The translations under genes and the position numbers were made by a program. From NCBI GenBank assembly GCA_020722085.1, contig DYLN01000011.1:1-50097 (forward strand): 50,097 bases of DNA. Direction: 5' to 3'. How positions within the stretch are numbered: the first letter of the stretch is position 1; each line of letters opens with the position of its first letter. This DNA is from Melioribacter roseus. GTDB taxonomy: Bacteria; Bacteroidota; Ignavibacteria; Ignavibacteriales; Melioribacteraceae. The notes under the pieces are model-generated. The model had not been told where the DNA came from. It searched no databases and saw only the letters and a list, made by a program, of their open reading frames with translations. Below are positions 24,481-32,898 of this stretch, in pieces.

Positions 24481-25569
24481 TTATACAATCTTTCTTTGTC
24501 TTTTAATTTTGCCTTTCATACTGTAGATATATGCCAGCACCTTTGCCACAGCATGGAATAATGATTCCGGAATTTCATCGCCTACATCGCATAACCTGTA
24601 TAATGACCTGGCAAGTTCCTTATCCTCATGAATCGGTACATTATGTTTTTTAGCAATGTCTTTAATTTTTTGTGCAACTTCATCTACACCTTTAGCAACA
24701 ACTTTAGGTGAAGAATTTTTCAAAGCATCGTATTTAAGAGCTACAGCAAAGTGAGTTGGGTTTGTAATCACCACATCTGCTTTTGGCACTTCATGCATCA
24801 TCCGCATACGAGCGGCGGTAAGCATTTTGCTTTTGATTTTGCCTTTCACCATAGGATCACCTTCAGCCTGCCTGTGCTCCTCTTTTACTTCCTGTTTAGT
24901 CATCATCATATCTTTCTTAAACTTATATTTCTGAAAAACAAAATCAGCGAGTGCAATAACTGCGAACAAAAGTGAAAGCTTAATAATTAATGATGTTGAA
25001 CCGTCAAGTATGTAATCAAGAATTTGAGGAATGGAAAAATCAATTAAGCCCGGTGCTTCCACAACATATTTTTTTACAACCAAATAAGTAAACAGTGCTA
25101 CTATTCCAAATTTCAAAAGTGTTTTGAGAACTTCAGCGAACGTACGCGAAGAGAAAAAAACCCGTTTGAATCCGTTAAGTATATTCAGCTTACTGGTCTC
25201 AGGTTTGAGAGCTTTAAAACTAAGTTTAAAACCCACTTGACCTATATTTGAAATCAGAGCAAACACAACAATTCCAATCAAAACAGGTGAAATACAAGTA
25301 AACAAAAATAAAACCCCTTTAAGTGCATAAAGCTGTACAACGTCTTTATTAATTGTCAAAGCGTCAAGAGAATCAAAAATATAACGGCTGAATGCTGTCA
25401 GATTATTTCCGATAAAATTCTTAAACAGCAAAAGCAGAATTAATCCTGCACTGAACACAACAAAAGAATTAATCTCAATACTTTTTGCGACCTGCCCTTT
25501 TTGTCTGCTTTCTTCTAATTTTTTAGGTGTCGCCTGTTCAGTTTTTTCCTGTCCTTCTATATCCGGCAT
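24481..25569 (-). CDS. flhB: Flagellar export gate protein FlhB
   Basis: 362 residues with four membrane helices in the first 215 and a cytoplasmic domain holding the self-cleaving NPTH motif (Asn270-His273, within VVITNPTHFAVALKYD). Cleavage between Asn and Pro switches export from hook to filament substrates, acting with FliK. The N-terminal EKTEQATPKKLEESRQKGQ is a strong family signature. It overlaps the fliR stop by 1 base and precedes flhA. Confidence 0.98.
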   Translation of the reverse strand: MPDIEGQEKTEQATPKKLEESRQKGQVAKSIEINSFVVFSAGLILLLLFKNFIGNNLTAFSRYIFDSLDALTINKDVVQLYALKGVLFLFTCISPVLIGIVVFALISNIGQVGFKLSFKALKPETSKLNILNGFKRVFFSSRTFAEVLKTLLKFGIVALFTYLVVKKYVVEAPGLIDFSIPQILDYILDGSTSLIIKLSLLFAVIALADFVFQKYKFKKDMMMTKQEVKEEHRQAEGDPMVKGKIKSKMLTAARMRMMHEVPKADVVITNPTHFAVALKYDALKNSSPKVVAKGVDEVAQKIKDIAKKHNVPIHEDKELARSLYRLCDVGDEIPESLFHAVAKVLAYIYSMKGKIKRQRKIV

Positions 25570-26345
25570 CAGCTTCCCATTACTTTAATTATCTGATATA
25601 AACTTTCTTCATAAGACCTCAGCATCATTTTCAAAACATAAATGTAGAGAGGAACTGAAAATGAAAGTATTAAAAATCCCAGCCCAATTTTTAACGGTTG
25701 AGTTACAAAAAAAACCGGCATCTGCGGAACGACCCGCGACAAAATACCTTCGGCAATATGAATAATGAAAAAAGAAACGAGAACCGGAGAAGCAATTTTA
25801 ACCGCTACGACAAAAACTGCCGACGAATATTTAATCAGCAGTTTATATAAGGGTTCATTTACAACATATTTTCCGAGTGGTATCACTCTAAACGAAGCTT
25901 CCAGAGCTTTAATCAGGTAGTGATGCCCATTAATAAGAAAAAAGACCAACATTGCAAGAAAATAAAGCGACTGCCCAATAACATCATTTTCGGTTTCATC
26001 AAAAGGATTAAGCAGCTGTGAAGCACTCAGTCCTACATCAAAACCCATCAAAGAGCCGGCAAATGAAATTCCGTAAAAGAACAAATTCAAACAGAAACCG
26101 ATTATTAATCCTGTTATAATTTCTTTAACTGCATTTAATGCAATAAACCAAAAATTCAATTCAATTTTGTATTGAGTTTTTTCGAGCACAAAAAACAAAA
26201 TGTAAGAAATCAAAATTGACAGAAAAATTTTGGTAATAACCGGAATTGAGCTGTGCCCAAATACCGGCGCAGCAATAAATGCGGAAATAATCCTCAAAAA
26301 AATTAAAAAGAAGATCACAAAATCTGCGGCAAGTATTCCGTTCAT
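25569..26345 (-). CDS. fliR: Flagellar export gate protein FliR
   Basis: 258 residues, nearly identical in length to E. coli FliR (261). It is strongly hydrophobic, with about six membrane segments and family signatures such as IISAFIAAPVFG at the start, GFDVGLSASQLLNPFDE mid-protein and PVLVSFFIIHIAEGILSRVVPQMPVF near the end. Together with FliP and FliQ it forms the helical core of the export channel. It overlaps fliQ by 4 bases. Confidence 0.97.
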   Translation of the reverse strand: MNGILAADFVIFFLIFLRIISAFIAAPVFGHSSIPVITKIFLSILISYILFFVLEKTQYKIELNFWFIALNAVKEIITGLIIGFCLNLFFYGISFAGSLMGFDVGLSASQLLNPFDETENDVIGQSLYFLAMLVFFLINGHHYLIKALEASFRVIPLGKYVVNEPLYKLLIKYSSAVFVVAVKIASPVLVSFFIIHIAEGILSRVVPQMPVFFVTQPLKIGLGFLILSFSVPLYIYVLKMMLRSYEESLYQIIKVMGS

Positions 26346-26611
26346 TTTATTACTGTTGTTAACAAATTAAAAATTCTGAGTGTAATCGAAATCATCTTAT
26401 CCATAATCCACGGCAAAAGAAAAATAATTGCTACTGCCGTAAACAAAATTTTCGGAACAAACGTGAGAGTCATTTCCTGTATTGAAGTTGCTGCCTGAAA
26501 AATTGAAATAACGATTCCCACAATCAACGATACACCAAGTATAGGCAGCAGAATTATAAACACTGTGTAAAAGGCCTCCGTTAGAATTTCGATCACGAGT
26601 TCTTCTGTCAT
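26342..26611 (-). CDS. fliQ: Flagellar export gate protein FliQ
   Basis: 89 residues, exactly the length of E. coli FliQ. Two membrane helices (about 15-38 and 52-75) flank the conserved loop SIFQAATSIQEMTLTFVPKI. It forms part of the FliP5-FliQ4-FliR1 channel. It overlaps fliP by 1 base and fliR by 4, indicating tight translational coupling. Confidence 0.97.
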   Translation of the reverse strand: MTEELVIEILTEAFYTVFIILLPILGVSLIVGIVISIFQAATSIQEMTLTFVPKILFTAVAIIFLLPWIMDKMISITLRIFNLLTTVIK

Positions 26612-27366
26612 TATCCGAAACTCCTTACTAATGAACCAACTACTAGATTCCAGCCGTCTACAAGTATGAACAGCAAAATCTTAAAAGGCAAAGAAACCAT
26701 CATCGGAGGTATCATCATCATACCCATTGAAAGCAAAATGCTTGAAACAATCATATCCACCATAATAAACGGGATAAAGAGAAAGAATCCCATGATGAAT
26801 CCAATTCTCAGCTCGGAAAGTATAAATGCCGGAATTAAAATATATGTCGGAAGGTCGGCTCTGCTTTGAGGTCTGCTGAGTTTAGCAAGACCGGCAAATA
26901 ATTCAATATCTTCTTCGCGTGTGCTTTTAAACATAAACTGTCTAATCGGCTCGATACCTTTGTCGTAAGCTTGCTGCATTTTTATTTTTCCATCCATCAG
27001 CGGCTGAATAGCTTCGTCATAAACTTTATTCCACGTAGGTGCCATTACAAAAAAAGTAATGAAAAGTGCAATGCCGGCTAAGAGTTGTCCGGGCGGCATT
27101 TGCTGAGTGCCCAAAGCATTTTTTAAAAAGTGAAAAACAATAATTGTTCTCAAATAAGAAGTAGTCATTATTAAAAGAGAAGGGGCAAGTGAAAGGACAG
27201 TCATTAAAAACAATATCTGCAAAGTAACGGAAACATCCTCGGGTTTGTCGGATGTTTTAATATCAATTCCAATACTCGGCAGGGGAATTGTAGGGTTAGT
27301 CTGCGCTTTAACATTTCCCGAAAAAATTATTAACAGCACAGTTCCAATAAGCAGTAGCTTTCTCAT
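26611..27366 (-). CDS. fliP: Flagellar export gate protein FliP
   Basis: 251 residues. A cleavable signal peptide (RKLLLIGTVLLIIFSGNVKA) precedes the mature part. Family signatures include LAPSLLIMTTSYLRTIIVFHFL, ALGTQQMPPGQLLAGIALF and the C-terminal VDMIVSSILLSMGMMMIPP. FliP forms the pentameric ring of the export gate, whose assembly FliO assists. It overlaps fliO by 4 bases and fliQ by 1 base. Confidence 0.97.
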   Translation of the reverse strand: MRKLLLIGTVLLIIFSGNVKAQTNPTIPLPSIGIDIKTSDKPEDVSVTLQILFLMTVLSLAPSLLIMTTSYLRTIIVFHFLKNALGTQQMPPGQLLAGIALFITFFVMAPTWNKVYDEAIQPLMDGKIKMQQAYDKGIEPIRQFMFKSTREEDIELFAGLAKLSRPQSRADLPTYILIPAFILSELRIGFIMGFFLFIPFIMVDMIVSSILLSMGMMMIPPMMVSLPFKILLFILVDGWNLVVGSLVRSFG

Positions 27367-27701
27367 CTAAGTTTTATGTTCCTTTTTAATATTTCCAAAA
27401 AGCCGGGATTATCCGTCGTACCAAAGTCTTCATCCAGTTCTTCTGTAAAGTCAAATTCTTTAAGCAGATTTATTGAATGATCGGTAATTCCGAGCACAAG
27501 CAGTTTGTCCTTTACTTTAACGAGCGAGATAAATCTTTTGGGAAATATCATCTGTGTATTAATAACCTTAACTGAAAATTCCTTAGAGCCGGCATATTTT
27601 GATCTGGCAGTATATTTTTTTACAAACCACAGAGCACCTCCAAGTAAAGCAGTAATTACAAGGAGGGGAAAAATCATTTTAAGTATATCGAAGAAGAGCA
27701 T
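27363..27701 (-). CDS. fliO: FliO, export gate assembly protein
   Basis: 112 residues with one N-terminal membrane helix (about 4-27) followed by a small basic cytoplasmic domain containing VKVINTQMIFPKRFISLVKVKDKLLVLGITDHSINLL-like text, typical of the FliO core (sequence broken here for brevity at KRFISLVKV and LLVLGIT). FliO stabilises FliP during assembly. Its position between fliN and fliP is the standard one. Confidence 0.93.
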   Translation of the reverse strand: MLFFDILKMIFPLLVITALLGGALWFVKKYTARSKYAGSKEFSVKVINTQMIFPKRFISLVKVKDKLLVLGITDHSINLLKEFDFTEELDEDFGTTDNPGFLEILKRNIKLR

Positions 27702-28093
27702 TACAAAATACCTTTTAAGCGGTCGGAAGTATCAATTAAATTAATTATACGAATTCCGAAATGTTTATCGATTACGACTACCTCACCTTCTGCGATTTTT
27801 TTATTATTAACATATATGTCGACCGGCTCGCTGGCTAATTTATCAAGCTCAATCACATAACCCCTTTCAAGTTCCAGGATATCTTTGAGGAGCATTTTAG
27901 TTCGTCCGAGTTCAATAAACACATTCAGTTGAAGATCGCGTATAAAATTGAGCCTTTCGGTTGTAATTGAACCCCGAAGTGAAGATTCATCAAATTCTTC
28001 AAAGTCGGCTGTTTTAACTTCAGTTTCAGGCTGCGGCTCTTTCTGAATTTCTTCTTGGTTATTTTCGTTTTGTAATTCGTTTTCCTGGCTCAT
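27701..28093 (-). CDS. fliN: Flagellar switch protein FliN
   Basis: 130 residues. The first 50 are acidic, Glu/Gln-rich and probably disordered. The SpoA domain follows: LQLNVFIELGRTKMLLKDIL, ERGYVIELDKLASEPVDIYVN and EGEVVVIDKHFGIRI. FliN forms the lower C-ring and docks FliH. It is a plain FliN rather than a FliY, with no CheC-like phosphatase domain, which fits the presence of CheZ in this cluster. It follows fliM by 16 bases. Confidence 0.97.
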   Translation of the reverse strand: MSQENELQNENNQEEIQKEPQPETEVKTADFEEFDESSLRGSITTERLNFIRDLQLNVFIELGRTKMLLKDILELERGYVIELDKLASEPVDIYVNNKKIAEGEVVVIDKHFGIRIINLIDTSDRLKGIL

Positions 28094-28109
28094 AACATTA
28101 ACCTGTTTC

Positions 28110-29099
28110 TTAAATAGTAGTTTGATTTTGATTAAGATTTCTGCGCGTTACCTTTACAGCGCGCTGTTTATTTGAAACTCCCGGTATTCCGTAAAACAAT
28201 TTCTTGTCATTATATTTTACTACACTTTCATCACCAATCTTACTCGACAGCATTATAATATCTCCCTTTTCCAGCTCAAGAAGTTCTTTAACAGTAATTT
28301 TTGATGAACCGAATTCAACCGTTACCGGTATTTCTACATCCATCATATTAAGCGTGATGATTTCTTTAGATGTTGTGCCCGGATATTTTGTCGGTCTTAG
28401 AGACGTAAATTTTTGTGACGATAATTTTGCCAAGATTGTATCAAAGGCAAAAGTTGCATAGCATAAATTCATCAGGTAGGTTTTTTCTGCAATAACTATT
28501 TCAAAAGTTATAAGAAGCACGGATTCATTCGGTGAGGTTATTTGTGCAAAGTCAACATCGGGTTCAAATCGATCAACAATAAAATCAAGTTTATCCACCT
28601 GCTGCCATGCTTTTTTGAGGTCAAGCATTACCCTTTCTACAGCAATTTGAAGAACTTTTTGTTCAATGGGAGTAATTATATTTGTTTGCTTTGTCCCGAG
28701 ACCGTTTCCTCCCAACAGGCGGTCGACAAGAGTAAAAGATAATTCAGGCGTGAACTCAAGAATTCCTTTTATGTCGGTGTTTTTTATTTCATAAGTAAAT
28801 AAGCAAGCCGGGTTTGCAACGGAAAGTACATATTCGGAATAATAAAACTGATCGACAGCGGTAACATTTATTACAACAACAGACTGAAGTTTTGAAACCA
28901 GAAACGATGCAAAATTTTCAGCAAAGATTTCGTGAATATTTCTTATTAGACGCAGCTGGTTCTTCGAAATTCTGTTGGGCAATCTGAAATCAAATAAAAC
29001 AGCTTCCTTCTGCTGCTCAGGCTGTGGCTTTTCTTCTTTACCACTTTTTACATTGTTAAGTAGAAGATCTATTTCCTGCTGTGATAATACTTCCGCCAT
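28110..29099 (-). CDS. fliM: Flagellar switch protein FliM
   Basis: 329 residues, close to E. coli FliM (334). The N-terminal CheY-P-binding peptide EVLSQQEIDLLLNNV is intact. A CheC-like middle domain (about 40-230) and a C-terminal SpoA domain (about 245-315: IPVTVEFGSSKITVKELLEL) follow. FliM passes the CheY-P signal to FliG and sets rotation direction. It lies between fliL and fliN. Its N-terminal peptide closely resembles the C-terminus of CheZ in this window. Confidence 0.98.
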   Translation of the reverse strand: MAEVLSQQEIDLLLNNVKSGKEEKPQPEQQKEAVLFDFRLPNRISKNQLRLIRNIHEIFAENFASFLVSKLQSVVVINVTAVDQFYYSEYVLSVANPACLFTYEIKNTDIKGILEFTPELSFTLVDRLLGGNGLGTKQTNIITPIEQKVLQIAVERVMLDLKKAWQQVDKLDFIVDRFEPDVDFAQITSPNESVLLITFEIVIAEKTYLMNLCYATFAFDTILAKLSSQKFTSLRPTKYPGTTSKEIITLNMMDVEIPVTVEFGSSKITVKELLELEKGDIIMLSSKIGDESVVKYNDKKLFYGIPGVSNKQRAVKVTRRNLNQNQTTI

Positions 29100-29119
29100 T
29101 TTCTCAAAACCGCCGGTGG

Positions 29120-29725
29120 TTAATTAATAATATACTTGCTGAAATAAACTTTATTAATCTTAACGTCGGGTAAAAGTGCCCCTACACCGTTTGAAATTTC
29201 AGTCCTTAATGAATCTTTATAAACAGAATTGCTCAATTGGTCGATTGTCTTACTGGAAAGAATCGAAATAATCTTGTCCTTTACTAAAATCTCTTTGCTT
29301 TGCATTTCTTTTTGATATTCTTCTCTCGGAAGATCAAAAGCAAGAGACGAGAGCAGTAATTTTTGTCCGTTCGTTCCCGCCGGATTTACAATTACATCTT
29401 CAACCGAGTAAATATACTTTCCAAGACTGTTTTGCTGATAAGCCGTATCGGCTGCCTGAGCAGTTTTATTTTCTGCTAATGTGTCCCGTGGTATCTCAAT
29501 GCTTGTGATGCCCTGGTTAATTTTAGGCAGAAGAATATTGGCAGTAACAAAGTAAACAATTACAAGCTGCAGTATAAATAATGGTAATCCGAATAAGATA
29601 ATTTTCATGTTAAAACCGGATTTTTTGACTATAGGCTCCGGAACTGGAGCGGTTTCTTCTGCCTGCGGCACGGATTCCCGAACTTTTTTTTCTTCGTTCT
29701 CCATCTTACCATTCATTTTTTTCAT
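29120..29725 (-). CDS. fliL: Flagellar basal-body protein FliL
   Basis: 201 residues. A charged cytoplasmic N-terminus (about 1-38) leads to one membrane helix (IILFGLPLFILQLVIVYFV) and a periplasmic domain with IYSVEDVIVNPAGTNGQKLLLSSLAF, a FliL hallmark. FliL surrounds the stators and helps torque. The start is uncertain: ATGs at codons 1, 4 and 8 are close together and none has a good ribosome site. It is preceded by the 265-base gap after flgE. Confidence 0.93.
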   Translation of the reverse strand: MKKMNGKMENEEKKVRESVPQAEETAPVPEPIVKKSGFNMKIILFGLPLFILQLVIVYFVTANILLPKINQGITSIEIPRDTLAENKTAQAADTAYQQNSLGKYIYSVEDVIVNPAGTNGQKLLLSSLAFDLPREEYQKEMQSKEILVKDKIISILSSKTIDQLSNSVYKDSLRTEISNGVGALLPDVKINKVYFSKYIIN

Positions 29726-29884
29726 GTACAGTTCAATAGATATGCCACTACTAATAATTGAAAATGAGGCAATTTGTGATAAAAGCGATGAAAATTCTGA
29801 CTAATATTGTGCAGTTGTCCATCGGACTCCAACGAAGAAGACAAATATAACAGAAGAGTGAAAAGTGGTAAGTTGTGTGAAGTA

Positions 29885-29936
29885 AATTCTCAATAATCAA
29901 TTCTCAATAATCAATTTTCAATGTGCAATGTGCAGG
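29885..29936. repeat. Short AT-rich tandem repeat
   Basis: Two perfect 14-bp copies of AATTCTCAATAATC (29885-29898 and 29899-29912) are followed by a degenerate third, and then by a doubled 7-bp unit (AATGTGC). It lies in the flgE-fliL gap. It may be slippage-prone, but no function is evident. Confidence 0.6.
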
Positions 29937-29937
29937 G

Positions 29938-29968
29938 AAGGAGGGAGAGCTAAATCAACTCCCCCCTT
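29938..29968. terminator. Hairpin after flgE, possible attenuator
   Basis: Read on the minus strand, AAGGGGGGAG pairs with CTCCCTCCTT through an 11-base loop, with one G-U pair, starting about 23 bases after the flgE stop. It is not followed by a U-tract on that strand, so it is not a textbook intrinsic terminator for flgE. On the plus strand a T-run does follow, with one A-C mismatch in the stem. It may reduce readthrough into fliL or protect the upstream mRNA. Confidence 0.3.
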
Positions 29969-29990
29969 TTTATGGAGGCGCTATGAAAAG

Positions 29991-31673
29991 CTATCTAATT
30001 AAATTGGTTATTTCCTGAAGCAGATTGTCTGCTGTTGTTATCACACGTGCATTAGCCTGGAATCCTCGTTGTGATATTATCATTTTCGTAAACTCTTCAG
30101 AAAGATCAACATTAGATTGTTCAAGAGCGCCGGATTGAATAGTTGTTGCCGAATTCTCTCCGGGGGTATCAATTCTCGGATCCCCGCTATTGGCTGCAAC
30201 ATTATACATATTATCACCAACACTTACCAGAGCGTTTAAGTTATTAAATGTTGCAACCATAATCTGTGCAAGTTTACGGGAATTACCATTCGAAAATATT
30301 CCGATTATATTTCCATACTGGTCAATATTAAGATTGGATAATGCGGCTGATGCCGAACCGTTTTGAGAAAGTGCGGCAATCTGCGAAGCCAAATTAGTCT
30401 GTGTTACTCCAGCAGTTCCGGTTCCAAAGTTAAGGTCTATAATCTGTGCTTCTGCACCGCTTGCCGGTGTAAATGTAACTTGCGGAATCGGAGGCGAAGA
30501 AGTTACCTGGTTACCCGCCTGCCAAATGCTTTGGATCTGACCGTTAGGATCAAAGTATATTTCCCCTGATGAATTTGAACTCAGAGTTCCGCTCGATGAT
30601 GGAACAGATACAGACCAGCTCCATCTGTTGCTGTCAACGTGATCAAATTTTACTGATAAAGTATGTGGATTACCAAGTGAGTCGAATATTGTAACAGCGC
30701 CAAGTACCGGCTCTGGAACTTCTCCTTTATCTACTCTTACTACAACATTGCTGTCAGCCTGCAGATTGCTAAGCGAAGAGAAATTCAATTTGTAGTCGAT
30801 TTTTTCTGTAGCATCTGTAATTTGGAACTGATCTGTTATACACGCACCCGTAACAGGATCAAAGTCCAATGGTTTATTACCTGTTATTGGGGTAGGAAGT
30901 GCACTGCCGTTTTTATCTCTTACTTCATAGTAGTATGTCCATTTGCCCGGATTTGAAGTATCTTCCTGAAATCTGCTCCACAATTGGTATTCCGTGCCAT
31001 CTTTGTTATAAATTTTACTTATACTCCAATCGGTAGCTAGCGGACCTGGATAAAGTAAGCCTGTACCGGGAGCTTCCAATTTTAAATTACCAACTAACTC
31101 AACAATATCGGTTCTTATTGTAGTAGAGCTGCTTTGCAAGTTGCCGCCCCACGATACATTAGTTGTTTTAACTGCAGGCAGTCTTAAGTTTTTATCAATT
31201 ACGACATCCTGCAAAGTTGTGCCGGCAGGAATTTCACCTAATCCATTTGCAATTTTGCCCTGCACAACCGCACCGTTCTGCGGATTTACAAGTTTACCGT
31301 CTGCATCAAAAATAAACGCACCGGCACGAGAATAAAATTGCTGCCCGTTACTCTTTAAAATGAATAAACCGGGTCCCTGCAATGCTAAATCCGTTGTTAT
31401 TCCAGTCCTTTCAAATGTGCCCTGGTTCCAATTACGATCAATTGAGTTAATCTTCATTCCAAGACCGATTTGAAATGAGTTGGTACCGCCGGTAGTACTT
31501 GTTGGATTAGTACCGGATTTGATAAACTGGTTAAAGGTATCGCTGAATGTAATACGCGAACCTTTAAAACCAATCGTATTAACATTGGAAATATTATTAC
31601 CAATTACATCCATCATAGATTGATGGTTTCTCAGACCGGATACACCTGCAAAAAGAGAGTTTAGAAGTGCCAT
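29991..31673 (-). CDS. flgE: Flagellar hook protein FlgE
   Basis: 560 residues, longer than E. coli FlgE (402) because of larger surface domains. The N-terminus ALLNSLFAGVSGLRNHQSMM, with NNISNVNTIGFKGSR, and GPGLFIL near residue 100 are canonical, as is the C-terminal SNVDLSEEFTKMIISQRGFQANARVITTADNLLQEI. About 120 copies per turn-set build the hook. A strong AGGAGG ribosome site precedes the ATG. The 117-base leader carries three GC-rich hairpins. Confidence 0.98.
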   Translation of the reverse strand: MALLNSLFAGVSGLRNHQSMMDVIGNNISNVNTIGFKGSRITFSDTFNQFIKSGTNPTSTTGGTNSFQIGLGMKINSIDRNWNQGTFERTGITTDLALQGPGLFILKSNGQQFYSRAGAFIFDADGKLVNPQNGAVVQGKIANGLGEIPAGTTLQDVVIDKNLRLPAVKTTNVSWGGNLQSSSTTIRTDIVELVGNLKLEAPGTGLLYPGPLATDWSISKIYNKDGTEYQLWSRFQEDTSNPGKWTYYYEVRDKNGSALPTPITGNKPLDFDPVTGACITDQFQITDATEKIDYKLNFSSLSNLQADSNVVVRVDKGEVPEPVLGAVTIFDSLGNPHTLSVKFDHVDSNRWSWSVSVPSSSGTLSSNSSGEIYFDPNGQIQSIWQAGNQVTSSPPIPQVTFTPASGAEAQIIDLNFGTGTAGVTQTNLASQIAALSQNGSASAALSNLNIDQYGNIIGIFSNGNSRKLAQIMVATFNNLNALVSVGDNMYNVAANSGDPRIDTPGENSATTIQSGALEQSNVDLSEEFTKMIISQRGFQANARVITTADNLLQEITNLIR

Positions 31674-31702
31674 TATAACCTCCTAAGATTATTTTTCGAA
31701 AT

Positions 31703-31776
31703 GGTTCAGCTTCAGTCAGTCGGCTGAACCTGCCTGCCAGTTGGCAAGCCGGAGCGTCCTCGGAAGGTCCCGCTCC
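31703..31776 (-). repeat. Cluster of three GC-rich inverted repeats in the flgE leader
   Basis: Three palindromes follow one another: GGTTCAGC/GCTGAACC (31703-31710 with 31723-31730), TGCCA/TGGCA (31735-31746) and GGAGCG/CGCTCC (31751-31756 with 31771-31776). The block is sharply more GC-rich than its surroundings and sits between the TIGR02530-type gene and flgE. It resembles a small dispersed repeat element. It would also give the flgE mRNA a structured leader. Confidence 0.6.
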
Positions 31777-31790
31777 ATTGTTAATTAATT

Positions 31791-32165
31791 TTATACAAAA
31801 ACTACACTGTCAATATTTGTGAAAACATCGCTGTCTTCATTTCCAATCTGCATTGCTGTAATCACCGTTTTGTTAGGAATATTAATTATGAAAGCCGTTT
31901 TATCCATCATTATTAAAGAATCTTTTGCTCCTTTCATTTCGGCTTTTTCCACGCCTTCATTTAGTCTCTGCATCTGATCATCTGAAAACTGAATATTTCT
32001 CGACTCCATTCTTTTGAGTGCATGATTGGAAAATTTTACTTTCTCAAGCTCCTTTGAGAAAATATCATTAAAGCCGCTTTTAATATCTTCCAATTGCGCC
32101 GAACTAAAACTTCCTTTTTCTATCAGCGGCAGAAATGGAACTTTTATACCGTTAATCTCGCTCAT
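31791..32165 (-). CDS. Flagellar operon protein of the TIGR02530 type
   Basis: 124 residues that match my recollection of the small flagellar operon family found between flgD and flgE in many bacteria: FSNHALKRMESRNIQFSDDQMQRLNEGVEKAEMKGAKDSLI broken as FSNHALKRMESRNI and LNEGVEKAEMKGAKDSL, then DKTAFIINIPNKTVITAM. The biochemical role is unknown. It is thought to be connected with hook assembly by position only. It lies 53 bases after flgD. Confidence 0.88.
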   Translation of the reverse strand: MSEINGIKVPFLPLIEKGSFSSAQLEDIKSGFNDIFSKELEKVKFSNHALKRMESRNIQFSDDQMQRLNEGVEKAEMKGAKDSLIMMDKTAFIINIPNKTVITAMQIGNEDSDVFTNIDSVVFV

Positions 32166-32218
32166 TTCCTTCTCCTAGAAATGTACCAGTGTGATTTAGT
32201 CGATTACAATCAATTATT

Positions 32219-32890
32219 TCATGGTTTCAACACTTCCAGAATATCCGATAATGAATATTCGTTTGAATTAATTATTAGCACTGTTCCCTGTTCGGTAAAT
32301 TTAACACCATCAATAATTCCGTATATGAAACTAGTCGTTTTTTGCTGCTCATTAGTTGATGCATCAATTGCATTTAACTTCATAATATAATTACCCTCTG
32401 GTAATTTTCTACCATTATTATCGGTAAAATCCCATAAAAGTTTATGATCGCCATCCCAGCCTTCAAGTCCGTCAAAAGTTTTAACCAAATTTCCATTCTG
32501 ATCATAGATATTTAACGAAACAGAGCTTGCCTGAGCGGGCAGGGTGTAGCCGAATTCAACATTTCCCTGTCCGTTGTAGTTAATTGTGTCTGAGGTAACT
32601 TTTACTTTATTGCCAATTAACGTTGCGCTTAGAGTATTATTAACCGATTGCGCCAATAAAAGATTTGCATTGATACTGTTTTCAACGGCATTGTTCAAAT
32701 TCGACAACTGCTCCAATGAACTAAACTGAGCTAATTGTGCTGCAAAGTCAGTGCCTTCCAAAGGATTGAGCGGGTCCTGGTTTTTTAGTTGAGCAATCAA
32801 CATTTTAAAAAAATCATCCTTGCCCAGAATTGAATTATTGCTGCTCAAAGTGGAAGTGCTGCTTGTTGTATTGTTAACATCAGAAACCAT
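32219..32890 (-). CDS. flgD: Hook cap protein FlgD
   Basis: 223 residues. The N-terminal signature [20 protein letters not shown] and [20 protein letters not shown] is exact for the family. A FlgD Ig-like/tudor region follows with the [18 protein letters not shown] segment. FlgD caps the growing hook and is removed when FlgK arrives. It follows fliK by 8 bases and has the usual place between fliK and flgE. Its length matches E. coli FlgD (231). Confidence 0.97.
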   Translation of the reverse strand: MVSDVNNTTSSTSTLSSNNSILGKDDFFKMLIAQLKNQDPLNPLEGTDFAAQLAQFSSLEQLSNLNNAVENSINANLLLAQSVNNTLSATLIGNKVKVTSDTINYNGQGNVEFGYTLPAQASSVSLNIYDQNGNLVKTFDGLEGWDGDHKLLWDFTDNNGRKLPEGNYIMKLNAIDASTNEQQKTTSFIYGIIDGVKFTEQGTVLIINSNEYSLSDILEVLKP

Positions 32891-32898
32891 AATTCCTC

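Larger units (their letters stand above)
29726..29990. other. Gap between flgE and fliL
   Basis: The largest gap inside the cluster. It holds an imperfect 10-bp hairpin (29938-29968), short tandem repeats (29885-29936) and AT-rich sequence leading to fliL. A TATATTTG on the minus strand (29842-29849) resembles the Bacteroidota -7 element TAnnTTTG but has no matching -33 box. No gene was found on either strand. Confidence 0.55.

Noticed and set aside
29721-29746. Sigma-54-like TGGCA-N7-TTGA before fliL
   Set aside because: The -12 GC is absent and the predicted transcript would begin at the fliL start codon.
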